From Pseudomonas sp. RSB 5.4 (lineage in GTDB: Bacteria > Pseudomonadota > Gammaproteobacteria > Pseudomonadales > Pseudomonadaceae): a stretch of DNA of 64,000 nucleotides. Location: NCBI RefSeq assembly GCF_037126175.1, contig NZ_CP146986.1:6138501-6202500 (forward strand), read 5' to 3'. The notes beneath the pieces are model-generated. The model saw only the letters and a program-made list of their open reading frames with translations. It made no database searches and was not told the DNA's origin. Both the position numbers and the translations under genes were made by a program. Below are positions 43,807 to 53,129 of the stretch, in pieces (the stretch's first letter is position 1; each line of letters begins with the position of its first letter).

Positions 43807-43895
43807 TGTGGGAGGGGGCTTGCTCCCGAATGCGATGTGTCAGTGCAGTAAATAGTGACTGAAACGGCGCATTCGGGAGCAAGCCCCCTCCCACA
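43807..43895. repeat. REP palindrome, GTGGGAGGGGGCTTGCTCCC type
   Basis: Arms TGTGGGAGGGGGCTTGCTCC and inverse, about 89 nt, with TGTCAGT/ACTGA in the loop. Lies between the convergent FemAB-like and aqpZ genes. Same type as 44788. Confidence 0.92.
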
Positions 43896-43921
43896 GGGGA
43901 TCTCCAGTGGTGTCAGGTGTC

Positions 43922-44608
43922 CTATTTACCCAGCCAGCGATAAAGCGTCCCGCCCACCACTGCGCCCAGCAGCGGCGCGACCCAGAACATCCACAACTGC
44001 GCGATCGCCCAGCCGCCGACCATCAGCGCCGGGCCGGTGCTGCGCGCCGGGTTGACCGAGGTGTTGGTGACCGGGATCGAGATCAGGTGGATCAGCGTCA
44101 GGCCCAAACCGATGGCGATCGGTGCGAGGCCCGCCGGGGCGCGTTTGTCGGTGGCGCCGAGGATGATGATCACGAACATCCCGGTCATCACCAGTTCGGT
44201 GACAAACCCGGCCGCCATCGAGTATTTGCCCGGAGAATGCTCACCGTACCCGTTGGAGGCCAGGCCGGCGGCGATGTCAAAACCCTCCTTGCCACTGGCG
44301 ATGTAGTAGAGCAGGGCAGCGGCGAGTATCCCGCCCACTACCTGGGCGATGATGTAGGCCGGCAGCTCCCTCGCCGGAAACCGCCCGCCGACCACCAACC
44401 CGACTGACACCGCGGGATTGAGGTGACAGCCACTGATGTGACCGATGGCGAACGCCATGGTCAGCACCGTCAGACCAAACGCCAGGGCCACCCCCAGCAC
44501 TCCAATGCCCAACGGCGAAGACGCTGCAATGACCGCGCTGCCACAGCCACCCAGAACCAGCCAGAACGTACCCAACAACTCCGTGACTGAACGTTTGAAC
44601 AGAGACAT
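43922..44608 (-). CDS. aqpZ: Aquaporin Z
   Basis: 228 aa, six membrane segments and the two half-helix pore motifs [11 protein letters not shown] and [11 protein letters not shown]. The second motif has the NPARSTGPA context and the selectivity positions of water-specific AqpZ rather than glycerol facilitators, so water transport across the inner membrane is expected. ATG at 44608 ([18 protein letters not shown]). Monocistronic, with REP elements on both sides. Confidence 0.92.
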   Translation of the reverse strand: MSLFKRSVTELLGTFWLVLGGCGSAVIAASSPLGIGVLGVALAFGLTVLTMAFAIGHISGCHLNPAVSVGLVVGGRFPARELPAYIIAQVVGGILAAALLYYIASGKEGFDIAAGLASNGYGEHSPGKYSMAAGFVTELVMTGMFVIIILGATDKRAPAGLAPIAIGLGLTLIHLISIPVTNTSVNPARSTGPALMVGGWAIAQLWMFWVAPLLGAVVGGTLYRWLGK

Positions 44609-44787
44609 GAGAGAGTCCTTGATAGCCCATGCTATCGAGACTGTATTGCGTTGTGCTTCCCTGCAGATTTACGACAGGTTCCGTGCTGGAGCCTTGGCTG
44701 AGTACAGCAGGCTTTGGATGGATTTCCAGCAGGCATGAAAAAACGCCAGAGCCCGTGGTTAGAGGCCTGTGGCGGTTCTCGATGTAT

Positions 44788-44875
44788 TGTGAGAGGGGGC
44801 TTGCTCCCGAATGCGGTGTGTCAGACAAATGTTCGGTACTGACACCCCGCTTTCGGGAGCAAGCCCCCTCCCACA
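44788..44875. repeat. REP palindrome, GTGGGAGGGGGCTTGCTCCC type
   Basis: About 88 nt; left arm TGTGAGAGGGGGCTTGCTCC has one change from the consensus, right arm is intact. Lies between aqpZ and the ABC transporter gene, both minus strand. Confidence 0.9.
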
Positions 44876-44898
44876 TTGGAGTTGTATTGATCCAATAA

Positions 44899-46731
44899 TC
44901 AATCGATTCCGACAAACCCTCCGGTCTGGTGCGCCCACAACCGCGCATACAGGCCGCGATGCGCCAGCAGTTCGGCGTGGGTGCCGCTCTCGGCGATCTT
45001 GCCGTTTTCCAGCACCACCAGCCGATCCATACGGGCGATGGTCGAGAGGCGGTGAGCAATGGCAATCACGGTTTTGCCTTGCATCAGGGTTTCCAGGCTT
45101 TCCTGGATCGCCGCTTCCACTTCCGAGTCGAGTGCCGAGGTCGCTTCGTCCATGATCAGGATCGGCGCGTCCTTGAGCAACACCCGGGCAATCGCGATGC
45201 GCTGGCGCTGACCGCCGGACAGCTTCACCCCGCGCTCGCCGACGTGCGCATCGAAACCAGTGCGACCTTCAGCGTCCGACAGTAACGGAATGAACTCGTC
45301 GGCGCGGGCCTTGTGCACCGCGTCCCAGAGCTCGGCGTCGGTGGCGTCAGGCTTGCCATACAGCAAGTTGTCGCGGATCGAGCGGTGCAGCAGGGAGGTG
45401 TCCTGCGTGATCATGCCGATGCGTGCGCGCAGGCTTTCCTGGCCGACTTCGGCGATATTCTGCCCATCGATCAGAATACGTCCGCCCTCGACGTCGTAGA
45501 GGCGCAGCAGCAGGTTGACCAAGGTCGATTTGCCGGCGCCGGACGGGCCGATCAAACCGATTTTCTCCCCCGGTTTGATGGTCAGGTTGAGGTCGCCGAT
45601 GATGCCTTTCTTCTTGCCGTAGTGAAAATCCACGTGCTCGAAACGCACTTCGCCACGGGCCACGGCCAGCGGTTTGGCTTGCTCATGATCGGTGACGCTG
45701 ACCGGTTGCGAGATGGTCTGCAGACCGTCCTGGACCATGCCGATGTTTTCGAAGATGCCGGTGACTACCCACATGATCCAGCCGGACATGTTGACGATAC
45801 GAATCACCAGACCGGTGGCCAGCGCGATAGCACCGACGGTGATCAGCGACTGCGTCCACAGCCACAGCGCCAGCGCGGTGGTGCCGACGATCAGCAGGCC
45901 GTTCATGGTGGTGATTGCCACGTCCATGCTGGTCACCACGCGGCCGGCCATCTGCGCCTTGACCGTCTGTTCCTCGATGGCTTCCTTGGCGTAGTGCTGT
46001 TCGAAGTTGGTGTGGGCGAACAGCTTCAGGGTGGCGATGTTGGTGTAGCCGTCGACGATCCGCCCCATCAGTTTCGAGCGCGCGTCGGAGGCCTCCACCG
46101 AGCGATCTTTCACCCGCGGCACGAAGTAATACAACGCGCCGATGTAGGCAGCGATCCACGTCAGCAGCGGGATCATCAGGCGCCAGTCGGCTTCGGCGAA
46201 CAGCACCAGCGAACTGATCGCGTAGATCACCACATGCCACAGCGCATCCACCGCTTGCACCGCCGAATCGCGCAGCGAGTTGCCGGTCTGCATGATGCGC
46301 TGGGCGATACGCCCGGCGAAGTCGTTCTGGAAGAAATTCAGGCTCTGCTTGAGCACGTAACTGTGGTTCTGCCAGCGGATCATGCTGGTCATCCCCGGGC
46401 TCAGGGTCTGATGCACCAGCAGATCGTGCAGGCCGAAAAAGATCGGCCGCAGCACCAGCGCTACCACCACCATCCACGTCAGTTCGAGGGCGTGGTCGCT
46501 GAAGAAATTCGGGTTGGGCGTGCCTTGGGCCAGGTCGATGATGCGGCTCAGGTAACTGAACAGCGCCACTTCGATCAGCGCGGCAAACAGGCCGACCACT
46601 AGCAGAGCAGCGAAGCTCGGCCAGACTTGTTTCAGGTAGTAGGTATAGAAGGGCCAGACACGATCTGGAGGGGACGCCGTCGGAGCGTCGCGGAATATGT
46701 CGATCAGTTGTTCGAAACGGCGATAGAGCAT
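44899..46731 (-). CDS. ABC transporter, fused permease and ATPase (exporter type)
   Basis: 610 aa half-transporter of the MsbA/multidrug class that would work as a homodimer in the inner membrane. Six membrane helices lie in about residues 35-340. The ATPase domain has Walker A GPSGAGKST, signature LSGGQRQR and Walker B ILIMDEATSALD, with the H-loop IAHRLSTI. Exports a lipid, peptide or drug; substrate unknown. ATG at 46731. A strong hairpin separates it from the upstream cyclophilin gene. Confidence 0.9.
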   Translation of the reverse strand: MLYRRFEQLIDIFRDAPTASPPDRVWPFYTYYLKQVWPSFAALLVVGLFAALIEVALFSYLSRIIDLAQGTPNPNFFSDHALELTWMVVVALVLRPIFFGLHDLLVHQTLSPGMTSMIRWQNHSYVLKQSLNFFQNDFAGRIAQRIMQTGNSLRDSAVQAVDALWHVVIYAISSLVLFAEADWRLMIPLLTWIAAYIGALYYFVPRVKDRSVEASDARSKLMGRIVDGYTNIATLKLFAHTNFEQHYAKEAIEEQTVKAQMAGRVVTSMDVAITTMNGLLIVGTTALALWLWTQSLITVGAIALATGLVIRIVNMSGWIMWVVTGIFENIGMVQDGLQTISQPVSVTDHEQAKPLAVARGEVRFEHVDFHYGKKKGIIGDLNLTIKPGEKIGLIGPSGAGKSTLVNLLLRLYDVEGGRILIDGQNIAEVGQESLRARIGMITQDTSLLHRSIRDNLLYGKPDATDAELWDAVHKARADEFIPLLSDAEGRTGFDAHVGERGVKLSGGQRQRIAIARVLLKDAPILIMDEATSALDSEVEAAIQESLETLMQGKTVIAIAHRLSTIARMDRLVVLENGKIAESGTHAELLAHRGLYARLWAHQTGGFVGID

Positions 46732-46771
46732 CAGATAACCGCCCGGAAGCCGGGCTCTCCTTTTATCGGTG

Positions 46772-46803
46772 CGAGCGGCGTGGCGTCAGGCCAGCGCCGC
46801 TCG
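46772..46803. other. Strong hairpin between cyclophilin and ABC transporter genes
   Basis: CGAGCGGCG ... CGCCGCTCG, perfect 9-nt GC-rich arms with a further inner TGGCG/CCAGC pairing. No T run follows on the minus strand, so it is not a standard terminator; it could dampen read-through. A second short dyad GCCCGG-AAG-CCGGGC sits at 46741-46755. Confidence 0.55.
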
Positions 46804-46819
46804 ATACACCCTGTACAGC

Positions 46820-47377
46820 TTAGTCGATGACTTTGGCCGACTTGATGATCACAGGGTCGGAAGGCACGTTTTGCATGCCCTGTTTGGTGGTGGTTGGCGA
46901 GTTGACGATGATGTCGACCACGTCCATGCCTTTGACCACTTTGCCGAATACGGCGTAGCCATCACCCTGGTCGAGGAAATCGTTGTCCTTGACGTTGATG
47001 AAGAACTGGCTGGTTGCCGAATCAGGTGCGGAGGTGCGCGCCATGGACAAGGTGCCACGGACGTTGGCCAGACCGTTTTTGTGTTCGTTCTTGATCGGCG
47101 CCTTGGTTTCTTTCTGCTGCATCTGTGGAGTGAAACCGCCGCCCTGAGCCATGAAGCCCGGGATCACGCGGTGGAAAATGGTGTTGGTGTAAAAGCCGCT
47201 GTTGACGTAATCCAGAAAGTTCTTGGTACTGATCGGCGCCTTGACCGAATCCAGTTCGATTTCGATCTGACCGTTGGTGGTGTCCAGCAGCACGTGCGGT
47301 GCTTTGGCAGGCGTGGCAGCCATCAGGTTGGCGGCAAACAGCACGGTACCAGCGGCGAGGGCGAGTTTTTTCAGCAT
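46820..47377 (-). CDS. Periplasmic peptidyl-prolyl cis-trans isomerase (cyclophilin)
   Basis: 185 aa. Signal peptide ([20 protein letters not shown]) followed by a complete cyclophilin domain with the active-site segment [19 protein letters not shown] and [19 protein letters not shown]. It catalyses prolyl isomerisation during folding of exported proteins, as PpiA does. It starts 3 bp after the stop of the alpha/beta hydrolase gene, so the two are very probably co-transcribed. ATG at 47377 preceded by AGGA. Confidence 0.9.
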   Translation of the reverse strand: MLKKLALAAGTVLFAANLMAATPAKAPHVLLDTTNGQIEIELDSVKAPISTKNFLDYVNSGFYTNTIFHRVIPGFMAQGGGFTPQMQQKETKAPIKNEHKNGLANVRGTLSMARTSAPDSATSQFFINVKDNDFLDQGDGYAVFGKVVKGMDVVDIIVNSPTTTKQGMQNVPSDPVIIKSAKVID

Positions 47378-47380
47378 GGG

Positions 47381-48184
47381 TCAGTGATCCTGAGATTGAG
47401 TGTCGGCTGCGGCAAGAAACTCCAGCAGCGTTTGGTTGAAGCGTTCGGGTTGATCGAGCGGGGTGGCGTGGCGCGAATCGGCGATCACCACCAGCCGCGC
47501 ATTCGGCAGCAGTTTTCCATAGGTTTCTTTCAGCGCGACGGGTGTGTAGTCACGGTCGGCGCTGACGATGAGGGTTGGACAGGAAATTCTCGAAAGTCGT
47601 TCCTGAACGCCCCAGCCAACAATCGCGTCGAAGCTGGCGAGATAAGCACGTTTGTCGTTTTTTGCCCAGCGCTCGGACATTTTTTGCCGCAGTTCGGCCT
47701 GCTCAGGCTTGGGAAAAAGTTTGCTGCCCAAGGCCTTGCCGATGGTCGCGAGGCTGAGTACGCGCATCAGACTCCAGCGCTTGAACCACTGCCAATAGTC
47801 GTCGCGACTGCGGATTTTGACTTCGGGAGCGCTGTTGACGATGGTCAGGCTTTTCAGCATCCGCGGCTGATCGACGCCGAACTGAAAGCCGATCATCCCG
47901 CCCATCGACAGCCCGATATAGTGCACCGGGCCGAGGTTCAAGTGTTCGATCAGTGCCAGCAGGTCTGCGCTGAAACCGGCGATGCTGTAGCGCTCGCGGG
48001 GTTTGTCCGAGCGACCGTGACCGCGAATGTCCGGTACGATCACCCGGTAGTGCGCCGACAGCGCCGGGATCTGCATTTCCCAGTCCAGGGTGCTCGAACC
48101 GAGCCCGTGAACCAGCAGCAACGGCGAACCGTGGCCATATTCCTCGTAGTGCAGGTTGCAACCTTCGTGCTCGAAATAGGCCAT
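47381..48184 (-). CDS. Alpha/beta-fold hydrolase
   Basis: 267 aa. The oxyanion segment LLVHGLGSSTLDWE, nucleophile elbow YIGLSMGGMIGFQFG, acid residue in IVSADRDYTPV and His in IADSRHATPLDQPE complete a catalytic triad. Resembles the 3-oxoadipate enol-lactonase/esterase group, but no catabolic cluster is nearby and the substrate is unknown. Cytosolic. It follows the LysR gene by 14 bp and precedes the cyclophilin gene by 3 bp. Confidence 0.86.
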   Translation of the reverse strand: MAYFEHEGCNLHYEEYGHGSPLLLVHGLGSSTLDWEMQIPALSAHYRVIVPDIRGHGRSDKPRERYSIAGFSADLLALIEHLNLGPVHYIGLSMGGMIGFQFGVDQPRMLKSLTIVNSAPEVKIRSRDDYWQWFKRWSLMRVLSLATIGKALGSKLFPKPEQAELRQKMSERWAKNDKRAYLASFDAIVGWGVQERLSRISCPTLIVSADRDYTPVALKETYGKLLPNARLVVIADSRHATPLDQPERFNQTLLEFLAAADTQSQDH

Positions 48185-48198
48185 CGGTGAACTCCGTG

Positions 48199-49122
48199 TC
48201 AGGCTTGTTCAGGGGCGGCGAACGGTGCGTCCAGCGGCAAGGTGTCGAAGGTGCGCAGCAGTTCGATGAGGATCTGTGTCGCCGGGCCCAGCGGTTTGTC
48301 CTTGTTCGAATACAGATAGAAGCTCGGGTTGCGGCTGCCGCCCTGATCCAACGGTAGCAGCTTGAGCGTGCCTTCCTTCAATTCCCGTTCGATCATGTGC
48401 CGCGGCAGCCAGGCGAAGCCCAGACCGCTGCTGACGAACGTGGCAGCGGTGGCGAGGCTGCCGACCGTCCAGCGCTGTTCGGCGCCAAGCCAGCCGACGT
48501 CGCGCGGCTGCTGGCGACCGGAGTCGCGAATCACCACCTGCATCTGGGTTTCCAGATCCTGGAAGCTCAGTTCGCGATTGAGCCGATGCAGCGCGTGATC
48601 CGGGTGGGCGACCGCGACAAACTCGACGTCGCTCAATTCCGCACCGAGGTAGCCGGGAATGCTCAGGCCGGTGATCGCCAGATCGGCGACCCCTTCGAGC
48701 AATACCTCTTCGACCCCCGACAACACCTCTTCGCGCAGCCGCACGCGGCAGCCGCGACTCTGCGGCATGAACGCGGTCAACGCGCGGACGATGCGTGCGC
48801 TCGGGTAGGCGGCATCGACCACCAGCCGCACTTCGGCCTCCCAGCCCTGTTCCATGTGGTGGGCGAGGTCTTCCAGCTGGCTGGCCTGTTTCACCAGTTG
48901 GCGCGAGCGGCGCAGCAGCACGCCACCAGCCTCGGTGAGCACCGCTTTACGTCCGTCGATGCGCAGCAACGGCACACCGAGCTGGTCCTGCATACGGGCG
49001 ACGGTGTAACTCACCGACGATTGCGAACGGTGCAAGGCCTCGGCGGCCTGGGCGAAGCCGCCGTGGTCGACCACGGCTTGCAATGTTCGCCATTGATCAA
49101 GGGTCACGCGGGGCGCTTTCAT
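48199..49122 (-). CDS. LysR-family transcriptional regulator
   Basis: 307 aa. HTH at about 5-65 (DQWRTLQAVVDHGGFAQAAE, LHRSQSSVSYTVARMQDQLG) and an effector domain from about 92. ATG at 49122 follows GAGGAG; the longest frame adds one codon (TTG). It leads the hydrolase-cyclophilin genes on the minus strand and stands divergent, 49 bp away, from the small secreted-protein gene, with azoR further along. Target not determined; such LTTRs near azoR-type genes are common in Pseudomonas. Confidence 0.87.
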   Translation of the reverse strand: MKAPRVTLDQWRTLQAVVDHGGFAQAAEALHRSQSSVSYTVARMQDQLGVPLLRIDGRKAVLTEAGGVLLRRSRQLVKQASQLEDLAHHMEQGWEAEVRLVVDAAYPSARIVRALTAFMPQSRGCRVRLREEVLSGVEEVLLEGVADLAITGLSIPGYLGAELSDVEFVAVAHPDHALHRLNRELSFQDLETQMQVVIRDSGRQQPRDVGWLGAEQRWTVGSLATAATFVSSGLGFAWLPRHMIERELKEGTLKLLPLDQGGSRNPSFYLYSNKDKPLGPATQILIELLRTFDTLPLDAPFAAPEQA

Positions 49123-49171
49123 CAATAGCTCCTCTTGTCCTAAGCTGGCCGTCCCTCATGGAGACTGGCGA

Positions 49172-49486
49172 ATGAAAAAATTCTGTTGTGTGTTGCTGGC
49201 GCTGCTGCCGCTGACGGCGTTTGCTTACTCGATCGACGTGCAGAAAAACCTCAATGGCTTGAAGATCGACTACGAAACCTACGACACCGACAAGGACATC
49301 GGGTCTATCAAAGTGGTCAACTTCGGTGATGTCGACGCGAACTGCAAAGTCGTTTTCAACAATGGTCCGGAAGCTCCCCGTACGCGCAACATCGAAATCC
49401 CGGCCCACAAGCATACGAACGCCACGGCCAAGTTCTCCCGCGAGATCATCAGGCTGCGCATCGACCTGAGCTGCTCCCCGAAATAA
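49172..49486 (+). CDS. Small exported protein of unknown function
   Basis: 104 aa. Signal peptide (MKKFCCVLLALLPLTAFAYS, cleavage near FAYS) and a compact beta-rich mature part with two cysteines (DANCKVVF and the C-terminal DLSCSPK) that could form a disulfide in the periplasm. Pseudomonas homologues are often mislabelled 3-phosphoglycerate kinase, a label nothing in the sequence supports. Its start is 49 bp from the divergent LysR start. Confidence 0.75.
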   Translation: MKKFCCVLLALLPLTAFAYSIDVQKNLNGLKIDYETYDTDKDIGSIKVVNFGDVDANCKVVFNNGPEAPRTRNIEIPAHKHTNATAKFSREIIRLRIDLSCSPK

Positions 49487-49498
49487 CGGTCGATCCCT

Positions 49499-49588
49499 TG
49501 TAGGAGTGAGCCTGCTCGCGATAGCGGTGTATCAGTCAGAGAATGCGTCAATTGACACACCGCTATCGCGAGCAGGCTCACTCCTACA
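49499..49588. repeat. REP palindrome, TGTAGGAGTGAGCC type
   Basis: Near-perfect 90-nt inverted repeat; the pairing continues past the 24-nt arms into AGCGGTGT/ACACCGCT, giving a stem of about 32 bp. Lies between the small exported-protein gene and azoR, both plus strand. Confidence 0.93.
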
Positions 49589-49718
49589 AGGGTACGTGTC
49601 AGCATCTAAACGAATTATTCGATGCTTTGCAGCAATTATTTGCGCTTTTTCATCGATGCAACCCTGTTTAACCTTCACTCCATCGACCTACAACATTCTC
49701 GGATGGAGGCTACACACC

Positions 49719-50318
49719 ATGTCCCGCGTTCTGATCATCGAAAGCAGTGCCCGCCAGCAAGACTCGGTTTCCCGTCAACTGACCCAGACCTTCATCAGCC
49801 AGTGGAAATCCGCGCACCCCAACGATCAGATCACCGTGCGTGACCTCGCCGTGAACCCCGTTCCACACTTGGACAGCAACCTGCTGGGCGGCTGGATGAA
49901 GCCCGCCGGGCAGCGCAACGCCAACGAACAATCGTCGCTGGATCGATCTAACGAATTGACCGATGAATTGCTCGCCGCCGACGTACTGGTGATGGCCGCG
50001 CCGATGTACAACTTCGCGATCCCGAGCACTCTCAAGGCATGGCTCGACCACGTGCTGCGTGCCGGCGTGACGTTCAAGTACACCGAAACCGGCCCGCAAG
50101 GCCTGCTCAGCGGCAAGCGTGCCTATGTGCTCACCGCTCGCGGCGGCATCTATGCCGGCGGCCCGGCCGACCATCAGGAACCGTACCTGCGTCAGGTCAT
50201 GGGCTTCATCGGCATCCACGACGTGACCTTCATTCACGCCGAAGGCATGAACCTGGGCGGCGACTTCCAGGAGAAGGGCCTGAATCAGGCCAACGCCAAA
50301 CTGTCCCAGGTCGCTTGA
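49719..50318 (+). CDS. azoR: FMN-dependent NADH-azoreductase
   Basis: 199 aa flavodoxin-fold quinone/azo reductase. Features: the FMN phosphate loop region LIIESSARQQDSVSR, the flavin-binding AAPMYNFAIPSTLKAWLD and the TARGGIYAGGPADHQEPY segment. It reduces quinones and azo dyes by two electrons with NADH. ATG at 49719 gives MSRVLIIESSA; the frame is open to 49506, but the upstream part is translated REP sequence. A rho-independent terminator follows at 50427. Confidence 0.91.
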   Translation: MSRVLIIESSARQQDSVSRQLTQTFISQWKSAHPNDQITVRDLAVNPVPHLDSNLLGGWMKPAGQRNANEQSSLDRSNELTDELLAADVLVMAAPMYNFAIPSTLKAWLDHVLRAGVTFKYTETGPQGLLSGKRAYVLTARGGIYAGGPADHQEPYLRQVMGFIGIHDVTFIHAEGMNLGGDFQEKGLNQANAKLSQVA

Positions 50319-50426
50319 CAGGTTAATCCCCAGATAATCGCCGATTGTTCTAGTGACCCGGCGCAACCCCTTCAAGGCCTTACGCGCATCGAACCTCCCT
50401 TTGCACTTGTTGCTCCTGAGTGCTGT

Positions 50427-50466
50427 AGCCCGATTGAACGCTTTAGCGAGATCGGGCTTTTTTTTT
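50427..50466 (+). terminator. Rho-independent terminator after azoR
   Basis: AGCCCGAT (50427) pairs with ATCGGGCT (50451-50458) around a 16-nt loop containing CGCTTTAGCG, followed by a run of T. It is 109 bp after the azoR stop. Confidence 0.88.
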
Positions 50467-50497
50467 GCCTGCAATTATCTGAGCAACGTGTAACCCC

Positions 50498-50586
50498 TGT
50501 GGGAGCGGGCTTGCTCGCGAAGGCGGTGTGTCAATCAACTATTCGTCGACTGACACGATGCTTTCGCGAGCAAGCCCGCTCCCACA
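50498..50586. repeat. REP palindrome, GTGGGAGCGGGCTTGCTCGC type
   Basis: Intact 24-nt inverted units with GTGTCA/TGACAC inner stem, about 89 nt, between the azoR terminator and the EamA gene. Confidence 0.93.
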
Positions 50587-50662
50587 GGGTTCAGTGTTGC
50601 CTGAGGTTCGCGGTCTGGCGTAAAAACCGCTATCGTCGCCGCCATTCGAAACAGAGGCGACC

Positions 50663-51529
50663 ATGGGCTATCTACTTTTTGTCACGCTGATTCAGGCGTT
50701 TTCCTTCAGTCTGATCGGCGAATACCTCGCCGGGCACGTCGACAGCTACTTCGCGGTGCTGGTGCGTGTGGTGCTGGCCGGGCTGGTGTTCATTCCGCTG
50801 ACCCGCTGGCGCTCGGTGGAACCGGCGTTCATGCGCGGCATGCTGCTGATCGGCGCGTTGCAGTTCGGCATCACCTACGTCTGCCTGTACCTGAGCTTCC
50901 GCGTGCTGACGGTGCCGGAAGTGTTGCTGTTCACCATCCTTACACCACTGCACGTGACGTTGATCGAAGATGCGCTGAACCGACGCTTCAACCCTTGGGC
51001 GCTGGTCGCCGCACTGGTAGCGGTGGGCGGTGCGGCGGTGATTCGTTTCGACAGCATCAACCCGGACTTCTTCATGGGTTTCCTGCTGCTGCAACTGGCC
51101 AACTTCACCTACGCCGCCGGCCAGGTGTTGTACAAACATCTGGTGGCGAAACACCCAAGCGACCTGCCGCATTACCGGCGTTTCGGCTTCTTCTACCTCG
51201 GCGCATTGGCGGTGGTATTGCCGGCATTCCTGATGTTCGGAAAGGCTAACTTCCTGCCCGAAGCGCCGCTGCAATGGGGCGTGTTGCTGTTCCTCGGACT
51301 GGTCTCGACGGCGCTGGGGATGTACTGGTGGAACAAGGGCGCGTGCATGGTCAACGGCGGCACGCTGGCGGTGATGAACAACCTGCATGTGCCGGTGGGC
51401 TTGCTGCTGAATCTGCTGATCTGGAATCAGCATGAGGAACTGGGAAGGTTGTTGCTGGGTGGCAGTGTGATTCTGGCGGCAGTGTGGATCAGCCGGTTGG
51501 GCATCCGCAAAACTCAAGCCACCGCATGA
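50663..51529 (+). CDS. EamA/DMT-family transporter
   Basis: 288 aa with about ten membrane segments. Starts MGYLLFVTLIQAFSFSLIGE, which is the carboxylate/amino acid transporter (CPA-like) branch of the drug/metabolite superfamily rather than the RhaT-like branch of the two EamA genes near 29 kb. The second repeat contains FLLLQLANFTYAAGQVLYKH. Substrate unknown. ATG at 50663 follows AGAGGCGACC. Converges on the MscS-family gene over a REP. Confidence 0.85.
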   Translation: MGYLLFVTLIQAFSFSLIGEYLAGHVDSYFAVLVRVVLAGLVFIPLTRWRSVEPAFMRGMLLIGALQFGITYVCLYLSFRVLTVPEVLLFTILTPLHVTLIEDALNRRFNPWALVAALVAVGGAAVIRFDSINPDFFMGFLLLQLANFTYAAGQVLYKHLVAKHPSDLPHYRRFGFFYLGALAVVLPAFLMFGKANFLPEAPLQWGVLLFLGLVSTALGMYWWNKGACMVNGGTLAVMNNLHVPVGLLLNLLIWNQHEELGRLLLGGSVILAAVWISRLGIRKTQATA

Positions 51530-51533
51530 CCCC

Positions 51534-51623
51534 TGTGGGAGCGGGCTTGCTCGCGAAAGCAGTGCGTCATTCAACGATTAAGTTGACTGACCTGACGCCT
51601 TCGCGAGCAAGCCCGCTCCCACA
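51534..51623. repeat. REP palindrome, GTGGGAGCGGGCTTGCTCGC type
   Basis: Intact inverted pair of 24-nt units, about 90 nt, located 5 bp after the EamA stop and 17 bp before the end of the convergent channel gene. Confidence 0.93.
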
Positions 51624-51639
51624 GTTTTGATCTGTGGGG

Positions 51640-52938
51640 TTACAGGAGGTGTTTTTGTGGTTCTGGTATGTGCGCTGAGCCGAGTACAGCCGGCAACAAC
51701 CCGGTCCGCAAATCCCCGCCACTCGGCTGCTGATACAGGCTCAAGCCAAACTCCGGCAGCACCGCCAGCAGATAATCGAAAATATCCCCCTGAATCCGCT
51801 CGTAATCGGCCCACACCGTTGTGGTCGTGAAGCAGTAGATTTCCAGCGGAATGCCCTGCGCCGTGGTCTGCATCTGGCGGACCATGCAAGTCATGTTCGG
51901 CTGCACCTCCGGGTGGCTCTTCAAATAGGCCAGCGCATAGGCGCGGAAGGTGCCGATGTTGGTCATGCGTCGACGGTTGGCCGACATTGCCGCCACATTG
52001 CCCTGGGCTTCGTTCCACGCCTTGAGCTCGGCTTTCTTGCGGCCCATGTACGCGGTCAGCAGGTGCACCTGGGAGAGCTTTTCTTCTTCATCATCACGGA
52101 TGAAGCGCACGCCGCTGGCGTCGATGAACAGGCTGCGCTTGATCCGTCGGCCGCCGGACTGCTGCATGCCGCGCCAGTTGCGGAACGATTCGGACATCAG
52201 GCGCCAGGTCGGGATCGAGACGATGGTCTTGTCGAAGTTCTGTACCTTGACCGTGTGCAAGGTGATGTCGACCACGTCGCCATCGGCGCCGACTTGCGGC
52301 ATTTCGATCCAGTCGCCGACGCGCAGCATGTCGTTGCTGGTCAGTTGCACGCTGGCGACGAACGACAGCAGGGTGTCCTTGTAGACCAACAGAATCACCG
52401 CCGACATCGCACCCAGACCGGAGAGCAGCAACAGCGGCGAACGGTCGATCAGCGTGGCGACGATGATGATCGCACCGAACACGTACAAGACCATTTTCGC
52501 CAGTTGCACATAGCCCTTGATCGAGCGGGTGCGCGCGTGTTCGGTGCGCGCGTAGATGTCCAGCAGCGCATTGAGCAGGGCGCTGACCGACAGCAGCAGG
52601 AACAGGATGGTGAACGACAGCGCCACGTTGCCGAGAAAGGTCATCGCGGTTTTGCTCAGTTCCGGCACCAGGTGCAGGCCGAACTGGATCACCAGCGACG
52701 GCGTCATCTGCGCCAGGCGCTGAAACACTTTGTTGTGGCGAAAGTCGTTGATCCAGTGCAGGGCCGGCTGCCGGCCGAGCATGCGGCTGGCATGCAGGAT
52801 CAGATAGCGCGCCACTCGTCCGAGGACCAGCGCGATCACCAAGAGCAACATCAGCGCCAGGCCGGATTGCAGGAACGGGTGCTGTTCGAGGGCACCCCAG
52901 AGGTCTTGGGCGTTGAGCCAGAGCTGTTTGAAATCCAT
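51640..52938 (-). CDS. MscS-family mechanosensitive channel (YbdG-like)
   Basis: 432 aa. About five membrane segments (20-45, 75-100, 105-125, 150-170, 175-200), the last merging with the MscS pore helix and the beta domain DMLRVGDWIEMPQVGADGDV. The C-terminal cytosolic domain (from about 260) is the longer YbdG/MscM form (GMQQSGGRRIKRSLFIDASG). It would open under membrane tension to release solutes. ATG at 52938. Divergent from the DEAD-box gene with about 190 bp between. Confidence 0.88.
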   Translation of the reverse strand: MDFKQLWLNAQDLWGALEQHPFLQSGLALMLLLVIALVLGRVARYLILHASRMLGRQPALHWINDFRHNKVFQRLAQMTPSLVIQFGLHLVPELSKTAMTFLGNVALSFTILFLLLSVSALLNALLDIYARTEHARTRSIKGYVQLAKMVLYVFGAIIIVATLIDRSPLLLLSGLGAMSAVILLVYKDTLLSFVASVQLTSNDMLRVGDWIEMPQVGADGDVVDITLHTVKVQNFDKTIVSIPTWRLMSESFRNWRGMQQSGGRRIKRSLFIDASGVRFIRDDEEEKLSQVHLLTAYMGRKKAELKAWNEAQGNVAAMSANRRRMTNIGTFRAYALAYLKSHPEVQPNMTCMVRQMQTTAQGIPLEIYCFTTTTVWADYERIQGDIFDYLLAVLPEFGLSLYQQPSGGDLRTGLLPAVLGSAHIPEPQKHLL

Positions 52939-53129
52939 GTGAGCAACGATTCTTCTGTAGGACGCGATAGGCGATTAGAGCATTTAAGACGCTGTGTATT
53001 ACCGTTGGAGACAAATCGAGCAACAAAAAAGCCACTGATTACGCCCGTTTGTATAAAGAAACTCGGCCTGAGCGCTCGAAACCGGTAACCTATGCAGCTG
53101 TTTTTTTGCATATCTTCGAGGTAGCACCC

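Noticed and set aside
49506..49718. N-terminal extension of azoR
   Set aside because: It is translated REP sequence; the family N-terminus begins at the ATG at 49719.
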